NCBI GenBank assembly: GCA_031279175.1
Contig: JAITJA010000054.1
Coordinates: 1 to 7,584 of the forward strand
Direction of reading: 5' to 3'
Source: Odoribacteraceae bacterium
GTDB taxonomy: Bacteria > Bacteroidota > Bacteroidia > Bacteroidales > Marinifilaceae
DNA: 7,584 bases
Part shown: in pieces, positions 1 through 5,901 of the stretch
How positions within the stretch are numbered: position 1 is the stretch's first letter
Layout: each line of letters begins with the position of its first letter
Notes under the pieces: model-generated
The model's input: only the letters and a program-made list of their open reading frames with translations
Databases searched by the model: none
What the model was told of the DNA's origin: nothing
Position numbers and translations under genes: made by a program

Positions 1-1061
1 TACATCCCGCCGATGACGAGGCAAGTGTTCTTTTCCCATCCCGCGTCGGGGACAGGTGTGCCGGCGGCGGCCTCGAACGCGTAGATCTTGCCCTTGAACG
101 CGAACTTGTCCGCGTCGTCGACAGGGTACGGTTCCGTCGGCCCCTCGACCTTGAGGTCGGGAAGCGACGGGAGGTGCGGCGCGATGGCCTCGTTCCCGTA
201 CCATTGCGCGCTGCTGTATCCCGCCCCGTCGACGGCCGGCGCGAGCTGCCCGGCGCGACTATAATTATAAAGGTACACGCTCGTCAACTCGAAGGCGGCC
301 CGGGCAAGATCACCGTCAGTCCCGGCATCCCCGACGGAGACGTCGACGCGCGCGAGTGCCCGGGTAAGGGAGATGGTCTTCACGATGGCTGGTGGCGCTG
401 GCGTGGAGTCATCAATGTCCAGGTCGTCGTCATACCCCCACATGGGGATGGTCTCGTGGTCGTAGTCCCACTTGGTCGTGTTGGTGGTCAGCCCGACCGA
501 TAGCGCGTCGAGCACCTGCGCCCGGGACGCTCCCGAGGTCTCGATCGTGTTGATGGGTAGCCCGGAAACGGCCGTCCCGGCGTTGGCAAGGACAACCATC
601 TTGTAGTCGTTCCCGACGGGCAACTTGACGGTAAAGTTTTTCTGCCCGGCCGCGACGTGAGTGATGCTCGAGGCGGTCGCGCGGTAATAGAATTTGTCGC
701 TGGAGGTAAACAGGAGCACGTCGACGCGCGCGATCTCTTCCTCGTCGAACGCGCGGGTGGCAGGCGTCGCGGGCGTCATCAGCGAGAGGGTGACGAGCGC
801 GGTGCTGTCGCTAGCATGAAAATTACGGCTACCGTTGAAATCCCGGATGCAGGAGACGAACGAGAGCGCCGCCAGTAATAGCGCGACGCTCCCGGTAATC
901 TTCCTCGCCGCCCCCGCCACGCCGCGGGCAATAAAAAACCGGGACCTTTCTCTCGAAAGATTCCGGCGTGCATGGTGTTCCCGCCCGGTGGCGACGGAAG
1001 ATTCTACTTGCCGCGAGCGTCTCGCGTCTCTTGAATTGTTTATGGTGTTTGTGCTTTTCAT
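1..1061 (-). CDS. FimA/Mfa-family fimbrillin lipoprotein precursor (3' end outside window)
   Basis: The frame is open from an ATG at 1061 to the window edge (353 codons), so the C-terminus is missing. A hydrophobic run at residues 55-69 ends in a lipobox, SFVSC, with Cys71 as the lipidation site. Thirty-two residues later is T-R-A (Arg103), resembling the arginine cleavage site of P. gingivalis FimA/Mfa1 precursors. Further fimbrillin hallmarks are RVDVLLF (111-117), IPMWG (205-209), LTRALARVDV (232-241) and a GKIYAFEA strand near 323-330, leading to TCLVIGG before the edge. By family, the product is exported, lipidated, processed and polymerised as a fimbrial shaft or tip subunit. The ATG is supported by a consensus promoter about 40 nt upstream. 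It gives an unusually long, Arg-rich n-region of over 50 residues. An in-frame GTG at 920 (MAGAARKITGS) would give an ordinary signal peptide with Cys24. Family call is firm; the start is less certain. Confidence 0.85.
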   Translation of the reverse strand, partial: MKSTNTINNSRDARRSRQVESSVATGREHHARRNLSRERSRFFIARGVAGAARKITGSVALLLAALSFVSCIRDFNGSRNFHASDSTALVTLSLMTPATPATRAFDEEEIARVDVLLFTSSDKFYYRATASSITHVAAGQKNFTVKLPVGNDYKMVVLANAGTAVSGLPINTIETSGASRAQVLDALSVGLTTNTTKWDYDHETIPMWGYDDDLDIDDSTPAPPAIVKTISLTRALARVDVSVGDAGTDGDLARAAFELTSVYLYNYSRAGQLAPAVDGAGYSSAQWYGNEAIAPHLPSLPDLKVEGPTEPYPVDDADKFAFKGKIYAFEAAAGTPVPDAGWEKNTCLVIGGM

Positions 1062-1102
1062 GATTTTATCATTGTCGACTTGTGATACATGTTTCTCGTC
1101 CG

Positions 1103-1133
1103 CGAATATATGTTCCACAATAATACGAACAAA
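1103..1133 (-). promoter_or_regulatory. Bacteroidetes-type promoter for the left fimbrillin
   Basis: On the - strand, TTTG at 1133-1130 is followed by exactly 19 nt and then TATATTCG at 1110-1103. The Bacteroidetes primary sigma consensus is TTTG-N19-TAnnTTTG, so only the seventh base of the -7 element differs. Transcription would start near 1096, leaving a leader of about 35 nt ending in the A-rich GATAAAATC before the ATG at 1061. This favours the 1061 start over the internal GTG, though either could be translated from this transcript. Confidence 0.7.
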
Positions 1134-1273
1134 ATTAATTGTCGCGTTTTTTGCCAGTGTATCCCTCGTGCCCGCGTTTTTTTCTTGTTTTGCCCGCGTT
1201 ACACTCCCCGTTACACCTCGATTGCTTGACCGTTAGCGATGATATTTCAGCGAGGGAGCGGTATGGGGATAAA

Positions 1274-1307
1274 AAAAATGTTCCTGCATGAGAGCAGGAA
1301 CATTTTT
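1274..1307 (-). terminator. Rho-independent terminator of the OmpA-like lipoprotein gene
   Basis: A perfect 14-bp inverted repeat has arms at 1274-1287 (AAAAATGTTCCTGC) and 1294-1307, with a six-base loop. It starts 43 nt past the stop of the OmpA-like gene. On the - strand the stem runs into a row of eight T (1278-1271), as expected of an intrinsic terminator. The outer A/T pairs mean it could work in both directions, but no + strand gene reads into it. It insulates the left fimbrillin from upstream transcription. Confidence 0.9.
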
Positions 1308-1349
1308 ATTCTTGTTGATGTTTCCCTGGCAGCGGGCGATGGTCAGGGA

Positions 1350-2060
1350 TTAATTCAGGGATCCCCTTTCCGCGTCCTGGATCATCTTCGTGTTAGCCGT
1401 GATGTAGATCTCCACGCGTCGGTTTCGCGATCTCCCGGCCTCGGTGGAGTTGCTGTCTACCGGTTCGTCGTACGCCTTGCCGATGGTAGAGATTCGCCGC
1501 TGGTCGACGCCATTTTTCACGAGGAACAGCGCGACGGATTCTGCCCGTTGCCTGGAAACTCGCTGGTTGACCTCGTAAGAGCCGGTGTTGTCGGTGTGCC
1601 CGAAGATGGTGACGTCGGTGTCTGGCGAGTTTCTCAGCGAGAAGGCGAACTTGTCCAGGTCGTTCTTCGCCGATGCACTCAGGGTGCTGCTGTTGGTGGC
1701 GAAGAGGATACCGTTAGAGAAGGTGATTTTAATTGCCTGGAGATTGTTGCTGTCTGTCACTGTCTCGACGCGCGCGTTTTCGAGCGCTTCCAACTCTTGT
1801 TTCTGCTTGTCCATCTTTCTCCCGATCAACGCGCCCGTTCCCCCTCCGACAGCCGTTCCGATGGCCGCCCCGATGGCCGCTCCTTTTCCTTTTCCTGCCA
1901 GAGCCCCGATCCCGGCGCCGATAAGCGCTCCCGCGCCAGCCCCGAGGGCAGTTCCCTTTCCGGTGTTGCTCATGCTTGCACAACCGTTCACGATCAGTCC
2001 GACACTCAAAACTACCGCGATAAATAGATTCTGTCTTTTCATACCTTTCATTACTTTCAT
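1350..2060 (-). CDS. OmpA-family lipoprotein with glycine-zipper segment (YiaD-like)
   Basis: A 236-residue protein with a lipoprotein signal (hydrophobic 11-24, lipobox IVNGC, Cys27). A glycine-zipper stretch follows at about 38-80 (repeats such as GAGAGALIGAGIGALAG), then a short charged linker, then an OmpA C-terminal domain at about 110-220. The OmpA domain shows the peptidoglycan-binding signature: GHTDNTGS (154-161, Asp157), NQRVSRQRAESV (165-176) and NRRVEIYI (213-220). The same order of parts is found in E. coli YiaD. The product probably sits in the outer membrane by its lipid and binds peptidoglycan, stabilising the envelope. Methionines at 1, 4 and 7 are all possible starts; M7 (MKRQNLFIAV) gives the most typical signal peptide. 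It has its own probable promoter and a strong terminator, so it looks monocistronic. Any role with the adjacent fimbriae is unproven. Confidence 0.92.
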   Translation of the reverse strand: MKVMKGMKRQNLFIAVVLSVGLIVNGCASMSNTGKGTALGAGAGALIGAGIGALAGKGKGAAIGAAIGTAVGGGTGALIGRKMDKQKQELEALENARVETVTDSNNLQAIKITFSNGILFATNSSTLSASAKNDLDKFAFSLRNSPDTDVTIFGHTDNTGSYEVNQRVSRQRAESVALFLVKNGVDQRRISTIGKAYDEPVDSNSTEAGRSRNRRVEIYITANTKMIQDAERGSLN

Positions 2061-2093
2061 GTTTTATATTCGATGTTATAAGTAAAATCATCG

Positions 2094-2125
2094 CGAAAGT
2101 AACGTTTCGTCACGTATCCGGCAAG
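2094..2125 (-). promoter_or_regulatory. Probable promoter of the OmpA-like lipoprotein gene
   Basis: On the - strand, CTTG at 2125-2122 is separated by 20 nt from TACTTTCG at 2101-2094. The latter matches TAnnTTTG except for one base. A start site near 2087 would leave a leader of about 27 nt before the ATG at 2060. The upstream box is a weaker match and the spacing is one base longer than consensus. Confidence 0.45.
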
Positions 2126-2146
2126 TCGTCGCGACGGGACAGTATA

Positions 2147-2178
2147 AAACCTTGTCGGGATTTATCCCGGCAAGGTTT
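2147..2178 (-). terminator. Terminator-like hairpin after the Mfa1-type fimbrillin
   Basis: Arms at 2147-2160 (AAACCTTGTCGGGA) and 2165-2178 pair over 14 positions with a single non-Watson-Crick pair (2155 with 2170), around a four-base loop. It lies about 80 nt past the fimbrillin stop. The run after the stem on the - strand is only TTTTAT, so termination may be weaker than at 1274-1307. Confidence 0.65.
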
Positions 2179-2220
2179 AAAGAATCTCTCGCGAGACGAG
2201 GCGCGCGGGCATCTCCATCC

Positions 2221-2250
2221 CGTCGCGTGTCGTCGCGTGTTGTCGCGCGT
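2221..2250. repeat. Three-copy decamer tandem repeat in fimbrillin 3' region
   Basis: CGTCGCGTGT occurs twice in perfect tandem (2221-2240). A third copy at 2241-2250, TGTCGCGCGT, differs at two positions. It lies between the fimbrillin stop (2256) and the terminator-like hairpin, so it would be in the 3' untranslated part of the message. No function is evident; it may be slippage-derived in CGCG-rich DNA. Confidence 0.7.
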
Positions 2251-2255
2251 CCCGG

Positions 2256-3521
2256 TTAGCTCAGCGGGTACGCGTCCTCCTGGTAATCCCACGCCTCGAG
2301 GTCGATCGAGACCTTGATGTCTGTGGCTTCTTTTACCTTATCGTCTGGATTCTCCTCTTCCGGCGTTGGCGACCCCGGAGGGATGATGAGCGATATCTTC
2401 ACGTTATAAAAGGAGTTGCGGAGGACGTTACAACCATTCTTGACGTTGATGAACGCGTTGTAGTAAGCGTGCCCGTCCTTGTATTGCTCGCTTACCGTGG
2501 CACCCCTCGCGGCCGCGAACGTTTGGGCCTCGACCTTGTCATCAAAATAGTAGACCACGTCGTCGTACATGACAACCCAGAAGTCGGTGCTATTGAGATT
2601 TACTTTCTCTTTTCCTTGCCCGTTCGTGTAGCGCGTCGGCGTGAATTTCACGCGGATAGAGGCGTAGGTGCTTGTCTTTTCCAGCGGGATCTCGGCGGTA
2701 TTCTCGGGCGCGTACTTGGTATTCCAGGAGCGCTTGTCGGTATTCGTCTTGTCGTTGATGCTGGCATAGTCGTTGAAGTGCTTGAAATCGGAGGGAGAGT
2801 AGGTGTAATCCTTCGCCCAGTTCGGGTCCTTGATGATACCGTTATCAACCACTTGCATCGGGAAAAGCCGCGTGTTGGAGTTGCGTATGGCGAAACTCAC
2901 GTTGGAGATCGTGCCGGAGGGAAGGGTGGCGGTGTACCCCCCGTCCTGCACGGCGATCTTCGCGACGGCGCGCTCGACCGGTATGTCGATGCTATTTCTC
3001 GTGGCGTAATCGGCGTCGTTCCGGGTGACGAGAGTCGGGGTCTGGAAACGCGTGCTGAACATGACGAGGCCGTTCGCGCTGTTCAGGGCGACGGAGCTGA
3101 CGTCCCATGCCTTCTGGAGATCAGCGGACATGATGACCTCGGGGAAGTCGTTCGGGAGATTAATGCCTGCCGCGACGAGCTTTGGCCCTGTCGTGGTGCG
3201 GATCTCGGTCGTTGTCGTGAAAGCGTCCTTTGTCGGGTTCTCGTCGATCTCCTGCGCGTTCAAGCTGATCCGGTTTTCGATCTTCCTGGTATTCGCGTCG
3301 AAGATAAAAATGTCGATGGTGCTTACTTTTACCTCGTTGTCCGTGGCGTTCTGGTCTTGCGGGGCGCGCGTTGTTGGCTCCTGGAGCGAGATATTCAGCT
3401 TCATGGTTGTCTCTTCTGCCCGGGCAACCCCGTCGAGCTGTTCTCCTTCTCGCGTGCAATTTGTAAAACCTGAGACGATCATGCACGCGATGATCGCTTG
3501 TTTAAGGATGATTTTCTTCAT
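2256..3521 (-). CDS. Mfa1-type major fimbrial subunit (fimbrillin) lipoprotein precursor
   Basis: A 421-residue precursor, complete. Residues 1-22 form a lipoprotein signal (MKKIILKQAI start, lipobox GFTNC, Cys22). TTRAPQ at 50-55 places Arg52 30 residues after the lipid Cys, as for the arginine-protease processing site of FimA/Mfa1. Fimbrillin features in order: VSTIDIFIFD (66-75), the second-domain strand VERAVAKIAVQD (182-193), and a C-terminal part with NVLRNSFYNVKI (365-376) followed by IKVSIDLEAWDY (402-413), which in this family is the strand region completing the neighbouring subunit during polymerisation. By homology it is exported to the cell surface, cleaved and assembled into fimbriae for adhesion. 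It follows the STN-DUF3575 gene by 167 nt on the same strand, with a hairpin in the gap. A promoter is unclear: TACTTTTA at 3550-3543 resembles a -7 element but has no TTTG partner. Confidence 0.9.
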   Translation of the reverse strand: MKKIILKQAIIACMIVSGFTNCTREGEQLDGVARAEETTMKLNISLQEPTTRAPQDQNATDNEVKVSTIDIFIFDANTRKIENRISLNAQEIDENPTKDAFTTTTEIRTTTGPKLVAAGINLPNDFPEVIMSADLQKAWDVSSVALNSANGLVMFSTRFQTPTLVTRNDADYATRNSIDIPVERAVAKIAVQDGGYTATLPSGTISNVSFAIRNSNTRLFPMQVVDNGIIKDPNWAKDYTYSPSDFKHFNDYASINDKTNTDKRSWNTKYAPENTAEIPLEKTSTYASIRVKFTPTRYTNGQGKEKVNLNSTDFWVVMYDDVVYYFDDKVEAQTFAAARGATVSEQYKDGHAYYNAFINVKNGCNVLRNSFYNVKISLIIPPGSPTPEEENPDDKVKEATDIKVSIDLEAWDYQEDAYPLS

Positions 3522-3599
3522 GCTATAATTTATTTAAATGATTAAAAGTACTCTCGCGTGTTTACTGTTCGTGTTGCTTCTTGATTGAAGGGCGAGTGG

Positions 3600-3635
3600 C
3601 CGGCGGCAGGTACATGGTATTACCCTGCCCGCCGG
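3600..3635 (-). other. GC-rich stem-loop between the DUF3575 gene and the fimbrillin
   Basis: CCGGCGGCAGG (3600-3610) pairs with CCTG and CCGCCGG in 3624-3635, with one bulged base and a loop of about 13 nt. It begins just over 50 nt past the DUF3575 stop and ends about 80 nt before the fimbrillin ATG. No T-run follows on the - strand, so it does not look like an ordinary intrinsic terminator. A partial terminator, a processing site or a 5' stabiliser of fimbrillin mRNA would fit, allowing unequal expression of the two genes. Confidence 0.5.
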
Positions 3636-3688
3636 TTCTCGTTTCCCAGACATACACGTGAACAGATATGATGAATGTTGTCATTGTC

Positions 3689-4693
3689 CTATTTAATAAT
3701 GTAAGCGAGTGTTATTCCCGCGCGTGTCGGCCCGAGGTAGAGCTTCTTGTACGCGACGTGATCGCCGTCACACAGCTTGCACGAGTACCTCTTGTATTCC
3801 ATCCGCGCCAACCCGATCCCGGCGATTAACTCCACGCTCCATCGTCGGTCTATCATCAGGTTATAGCCGTAAGAGATCCCGGCTCCCAGGGCATTGCCCT
3901 CGTACCGGTATTGTTTCTTGAACAGCAACGGGACGTCGTGATTACTGATATTATATTTCCCGTAGAACGCGTGCGCGCCGAAAAAGTGGCCGTTGAAGCG
4001 TTCACAAGACCAGTAGCGGGCCTCGGCGAGCGCGATCCAGTACACTCGTTTTTTATTATTCTCGTCCATCGTGTTGAGCCGCCACGGGTTGTAGCTACCG
4101 CTCATCTCGAGGCTAATCCGGTTATCCAGGCCGATCTCGAATCCCAGGTGGGGAGTCGTCGCGGCGGCTTGCAGCAGGTTAGTCTTGATCTCGAATCGCG
4201 GCAGCATCTCCTGTCCGGGCGCGAACTCCCGGTGGGAGAGGGGCGAATTGGCAACCGGCGCGGTGGTTGGTCGTTCTACTTTGGCGCGAACCGTCTCGTT
4301 GGCCGGTTCTTTCTGCACTATAGCCAACGGCTCGCGTCTCTCTTGTCTATTGGCGACGGGTGGTTGGCTTGTCGCGCGTTTAATAATGATGTGCTTGTCG
4401 CGAAACTCGTATTTGTTGCCGGTATTCGCGACGAGTTGCGCGATGGCCTGGTTCACGGTCATGCTCGTGCTGCTTAGCGCGACTCTCCGCGTGACGTCAA
4501 AGTACGCGTGATTAATAACAAACGTGTAAGGCGTTTGGCGCTCGATCGTCGAGAGAGCTTCCTCCACGGTCATGTCGCGGTTCTCGAACCGGACACTCTC
4601 GCTTTGGGCCTGCATCGCGTGCGCGGGGCACAGCAAACCTGCCAGCATCGTCGTCTTCAGCATGTAAATCTTTATATATTTCCTGACGTTCAT
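3689..4693 (-). CDS. Exported STN-domain and DUF3575 protein, probable outer-membrane component
   Basis: A 334-residue protein. Residues 1-30 look like a signal peptide (hydrophobic 11-22, ending AHAMQAQ). An STN domain (secretin/TonB short N-terminal domain) covers about 33-106: VRFENRDMTVEEALSTI, then YTFVIN, VALSSTSMTVNQAIAQL and HIIIK. A Pro/Ala/Arg/Glu-rich linker (107-165) leads to a DUF3575 domain (167-334) with the typical IKTNLLQAAATTPHLGFEIG start, YNPWRLN, EARYWSCERFNGHFFG and a final strand LGPTRAGITLAYIIK. DUF3575 proteins are beta-rich and predicted to form small outer-membrane barrels; they recur in Bacteroidales fimbrial loci. STN domains normally act in the periplasm, in TonB-dependent transducers or secretins, and often contact anti-sigma factors. 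Here the domain is joined to a non-TonB protein downstream of an ECF sigma factor, suggesting a sensor or assembly role. The start follows the preceding small gene's stop by one base, which implies translational coupling. Confidence 0.85.
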   Translation of the reverse strand: MNVRKYIKIYMLKTTMLAGLLCPAHAMQAQSESVRFENRDMTVEEALSTIERQTPYTFVINHAYFDVTRRVALSSTSMTVNQAIAQLVANTGNKYEFRDKHIIIKRATSQPPVANRQERREPLAIVQKEPANETVRAKVERPTTAPVANSPLSHREFAPGQEMLPRFEIKTNLLQAAATTPHLGFEIGLDNRISLEMSGSYNPWRLNTMDENNKKRVYWIALAEARYWSCERFNGHFFGAHAFYGKYNISNHDVPLLFKKQYRYEGNALGAGISYGYNLMIDRRWSVELIAGIGLARMEYKRYSCKLCDGDHVAYKKLYLGPTRAGITLAYIIK

Positions 4694-4694
4694 G

Positions 4695-4862
4695 TTACTT
4701 GATTTCCGTTAGATTGTCGTGTTCATCTTCGAAACCGAGCCTGTGTTTCATTTTCTCGTACAGTTGTTCGGTCTTTTTGTCCGGGTGGGCGTCTGGTTGC
4801 ACGATTTCGTCAAACAGTAAGTACAAGGCCATTTCTTCGTTGTCGTGATTATTAGTCATCAT
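4695..4862 (-). CDS. Small acidic protein, 55 residues, coupled to the STN-DUF3575 gene
   Basis: An open frame from ATG at 4862 (or the adjacent in-frame ATG at 4859) to TAA at 4697-4695. The next gene's ATG is at 4693, leaving a single base between them, a spacing typical of real operon partners. The protein begins MMTNNHDNEEMALYLLFDEI and ends DEHDNLTEIK. It is hydrophilic and rich in Asp, Glu, His and Lys, with a likely helix at about 9-22 and another at about 30-43 (TEQLYEKMKHRLG). No signal peptide or membrane segment is visible, so it should be cytoplasmic. The ATG follows an A-rich AAAAAAGAA, usual for Bacteroidetes starts. I do not recognise a family. Lying between an ECF sigma gene and an STN gene, it sits where an anti-sigma gene is common, but it lacks the transmembrane segment of FecR-type proteins. 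Confidence 0.7.
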   Translation of the reverse strand: MMTNNHDNEEMALYLLFDEIVQPDAHPDKKTEQLYEKMKHRLGFEDEHDNLTEIK

Positions 4863-4977
4863 TTCTTTTTTACTTGCAATGCGCCTTCCCTCGTGTTTTC
4901 TTCCCTTTTTACCCGGTATTTTCGTGTTAAATAATTATCGCGACGCGTCTATTCGGGCCTCGTGGCCCCGGGGGTCG

Positions 4978-5010
4978 CGGGAAAGATCACGCGGGCGAGA
5001 TCTTTTCCCG
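4978..5010 (-). other. Stem-loop spanning the sigma factor stop codon
   Basis: CGGGAAAGATC (4978-4988) and GATCTTTTCCCG (4999-5010) form an 11-bp stem with one bulged T and a 10-nt loop. The sigma factor's stop (4989-4987) lies in the 3' arm and loop edge. On the - strand it is followed by CG and CCCCC, not T, and a smaller GGGCC/GGCCC hairpin (4955-4968) comes next. It could attenuate or stabilise the message between the sigma gene and the 55-codon gene. Confidence 0.5.
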
Positions 5011-5619
5011 GATTGTTTTTCGGGCGTACGATATTTGTTTCTCGACATTCTTCTGGTTCAGCCCGAGGTGTTGCGCGATTTCCCCGCTGCTCCACCCGTT
5101 TTTATAGCTGAGTTCGAATATTTTCTTTCGCTGCTTGGGCATCCGGTCGACGAGAGTCGCCACGCACTGTTCGATATCTTTAGCGATCATGGGGGAATCC
5201 GTCGAGTGGCTACAGTATTCCTCGCCCGGGCACTGTAGCAGGTAGTTCTCGCGTACCTTTTGTTTCCTGTAATAGCTTGTGATCGCGTGCCTGGCGACCG
5301 TGAAGAGGTATCCCTTGATATTTTTCTCGGGATCTATTTTCTGGCGATTGATCCACACGGTTGCCATGATCTCTTGCGCGAACTCTTCCGCCAACGTGGT
5401 CGAGCGGACGGTCATCGTGATATAGCGCGTGAGTGGGGCGAAGAATTGCAAGTACAGTTTGCGGTAAACCTTGTGGCATCCGCCCCGTAATGCCTCTAAA
5501 TCTCTTGGATCGAGCGACGTGTTCGTGTCATCGGGGGGGTAGAGCGTCGCCTCTTCTACCGGGGTCAAGTTGTTGATGGTGTCTTTTGTTGTTTGTTCAT
5601 GTGTGTCGTGCGTGTACAT
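4987..5619 (-). CDS. ECF-type RNA polymerase sigma factor (Bacteroidetes sigma-70 family)
   Basis: A 210-residue cytoplasmic sigma factor. After a polar N-terminal stretch (1-45, with acidic and Thr residues), region 2 covers about 49-118: YRKLYLQFFAPLTRYI, then LAEEFAQEIMATVWINRQK, the -10 binding part, and NIKGYLFTVARHAITSYYRK. Region 4 covers about 148-205: LVDRMPKQRKKIFELSYKNG followed by the helix-turn-helix WSSGEIAQHLGLNQKNVEKQI (176-196) that reads the -35 element. Regions 1 and 3 are absent, as expected of ECF factors. I chose the ATG at 5619 (MYTHDTHEQ); longer readings need a TTG at 5694 and pass through repeat-bearing intergenic DNA. The gene heads a co-oriented set (55-codon gene, STN-DUF3575, fimbrillin) that it may control. 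No FecR-like anti-sigma gene adjoins it in the window. Confidence 0.93.
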   Translation of the reverse strand: MYTHDTHEQTTKDTINNLTPVEEATLYPPDDTNTSLDPRDLEALRGGCHKVYRKLYLQFFAPLTRYITMTVRSTTLAEEFAQEIMATVWINRQKIDPEKNIKGYLFTVARHAITSYYRKQKVRENYLLQCPGEEYCSHSTDSPMIAKDIEQCVATLVDRMPKQRKKIFELSYKNGWSSGEIAQHLGLNQKNVEKQISYARKTIREKISPA

Positions 5620-5635
5620 AGTTAAACGTTGAAGT

Positions 5636-5649
5636 TGATTACTGATTAC
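5636..5649. repeat. Tandem TGATTAC repeat upstream of the sigma gene
   Basis: Two adjoining perfect copies of TGATTAC lie 17-30 bases upstream of the sigma factor ATG, inside its likely leader or promoter. They could be a site for a regulator, including autoregulation, but a chance 7-bp duplication is possible. Confidence 0.45.
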
Positions 5650-5692
5650 TAAGGGTAGGTGCGCGCCGGCGGACGCGTACAAGGGGATGCGC

Positions 5693-5713
5693 AAAAAAAA
5701 GTTGATTTTTTTT
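5693..5713. repeat. A8/T8 inverted repeat
   Basis: Eight A (5693-5700), GTTGA, then eight T (5706-5713) make a perfect 8-bp dyad about 75-95 bp upstream of the sigma ATG. A-tracts of this kind bend DNA and can act as upstream promoter elements in either direction. As RNA on either strand it would be an A/U-only hairpin too weak to be a good terminator. Confidence 0.5.
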
Positions 5714-5886
5714 ACTCCTGTAAAGGACCTGAGGAATTGTTATCGCTCGGCATTGATTTTTACAATACGCGTACCACTCGCTATTCATGACAAGGTTTTG
5801 GCCGCGTTTATCGTGGAATTTTTTCTCGATTATCGTAAGTCGCTGCGTGCAAGTACAATGTTCATGTTCGCGGGAAGGCGGGCGCC

Positions 5887-5901
5887 ATGTCACAATGACA
5901 T
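5887..5901. promoter_or_regulatory. ATGTCA-N3-TGACAT dyad, possible operator
   Basis: A perfect inverted repeat with six-base arms around CAA lies about 140 bp upstream of the ATP-grasp-like gene. Its symmetry and half-site length suit a dimeric helix-turn-helix regulator. No regulator gene that would bind it is identifiable here, and no promoter could be placed next to it. Confidence 0.35.

Noticed and set aside
1239..2027. A 262-codon + strand open frame opposite the OmpA-like gene
   Set aside because: It is fully antisense to a gene with clear lipobox, glycine zipper and OmpA motifs, and its product has no recognisable domain. High G+C makes such shadows common.
2469..3473. A 334-codon + strand open frame opposite the Mfa1-type fimbrillin
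   Set aside because: Antisense to a well-supported fimbrillin; its product is rich in Val, Arg, Gly and Asp, with no motif, and it has no promoter or start context.
3911..4477. A 188-codon + strand open frame opposite the STN-DUF3575 gene
   Set aside because: Antisense shadow of a gene with two recognisable domains; no independent support.
5620..5694. N-terminal extension of the sigma factor to a TTG at 5694
   Set aside because: It needs a rare TTG start, adds 25 residues unlike ECF N-termini, and runs through the TGATTAC repeats; the ATG at 5619 gives a normal 210-residue protein.
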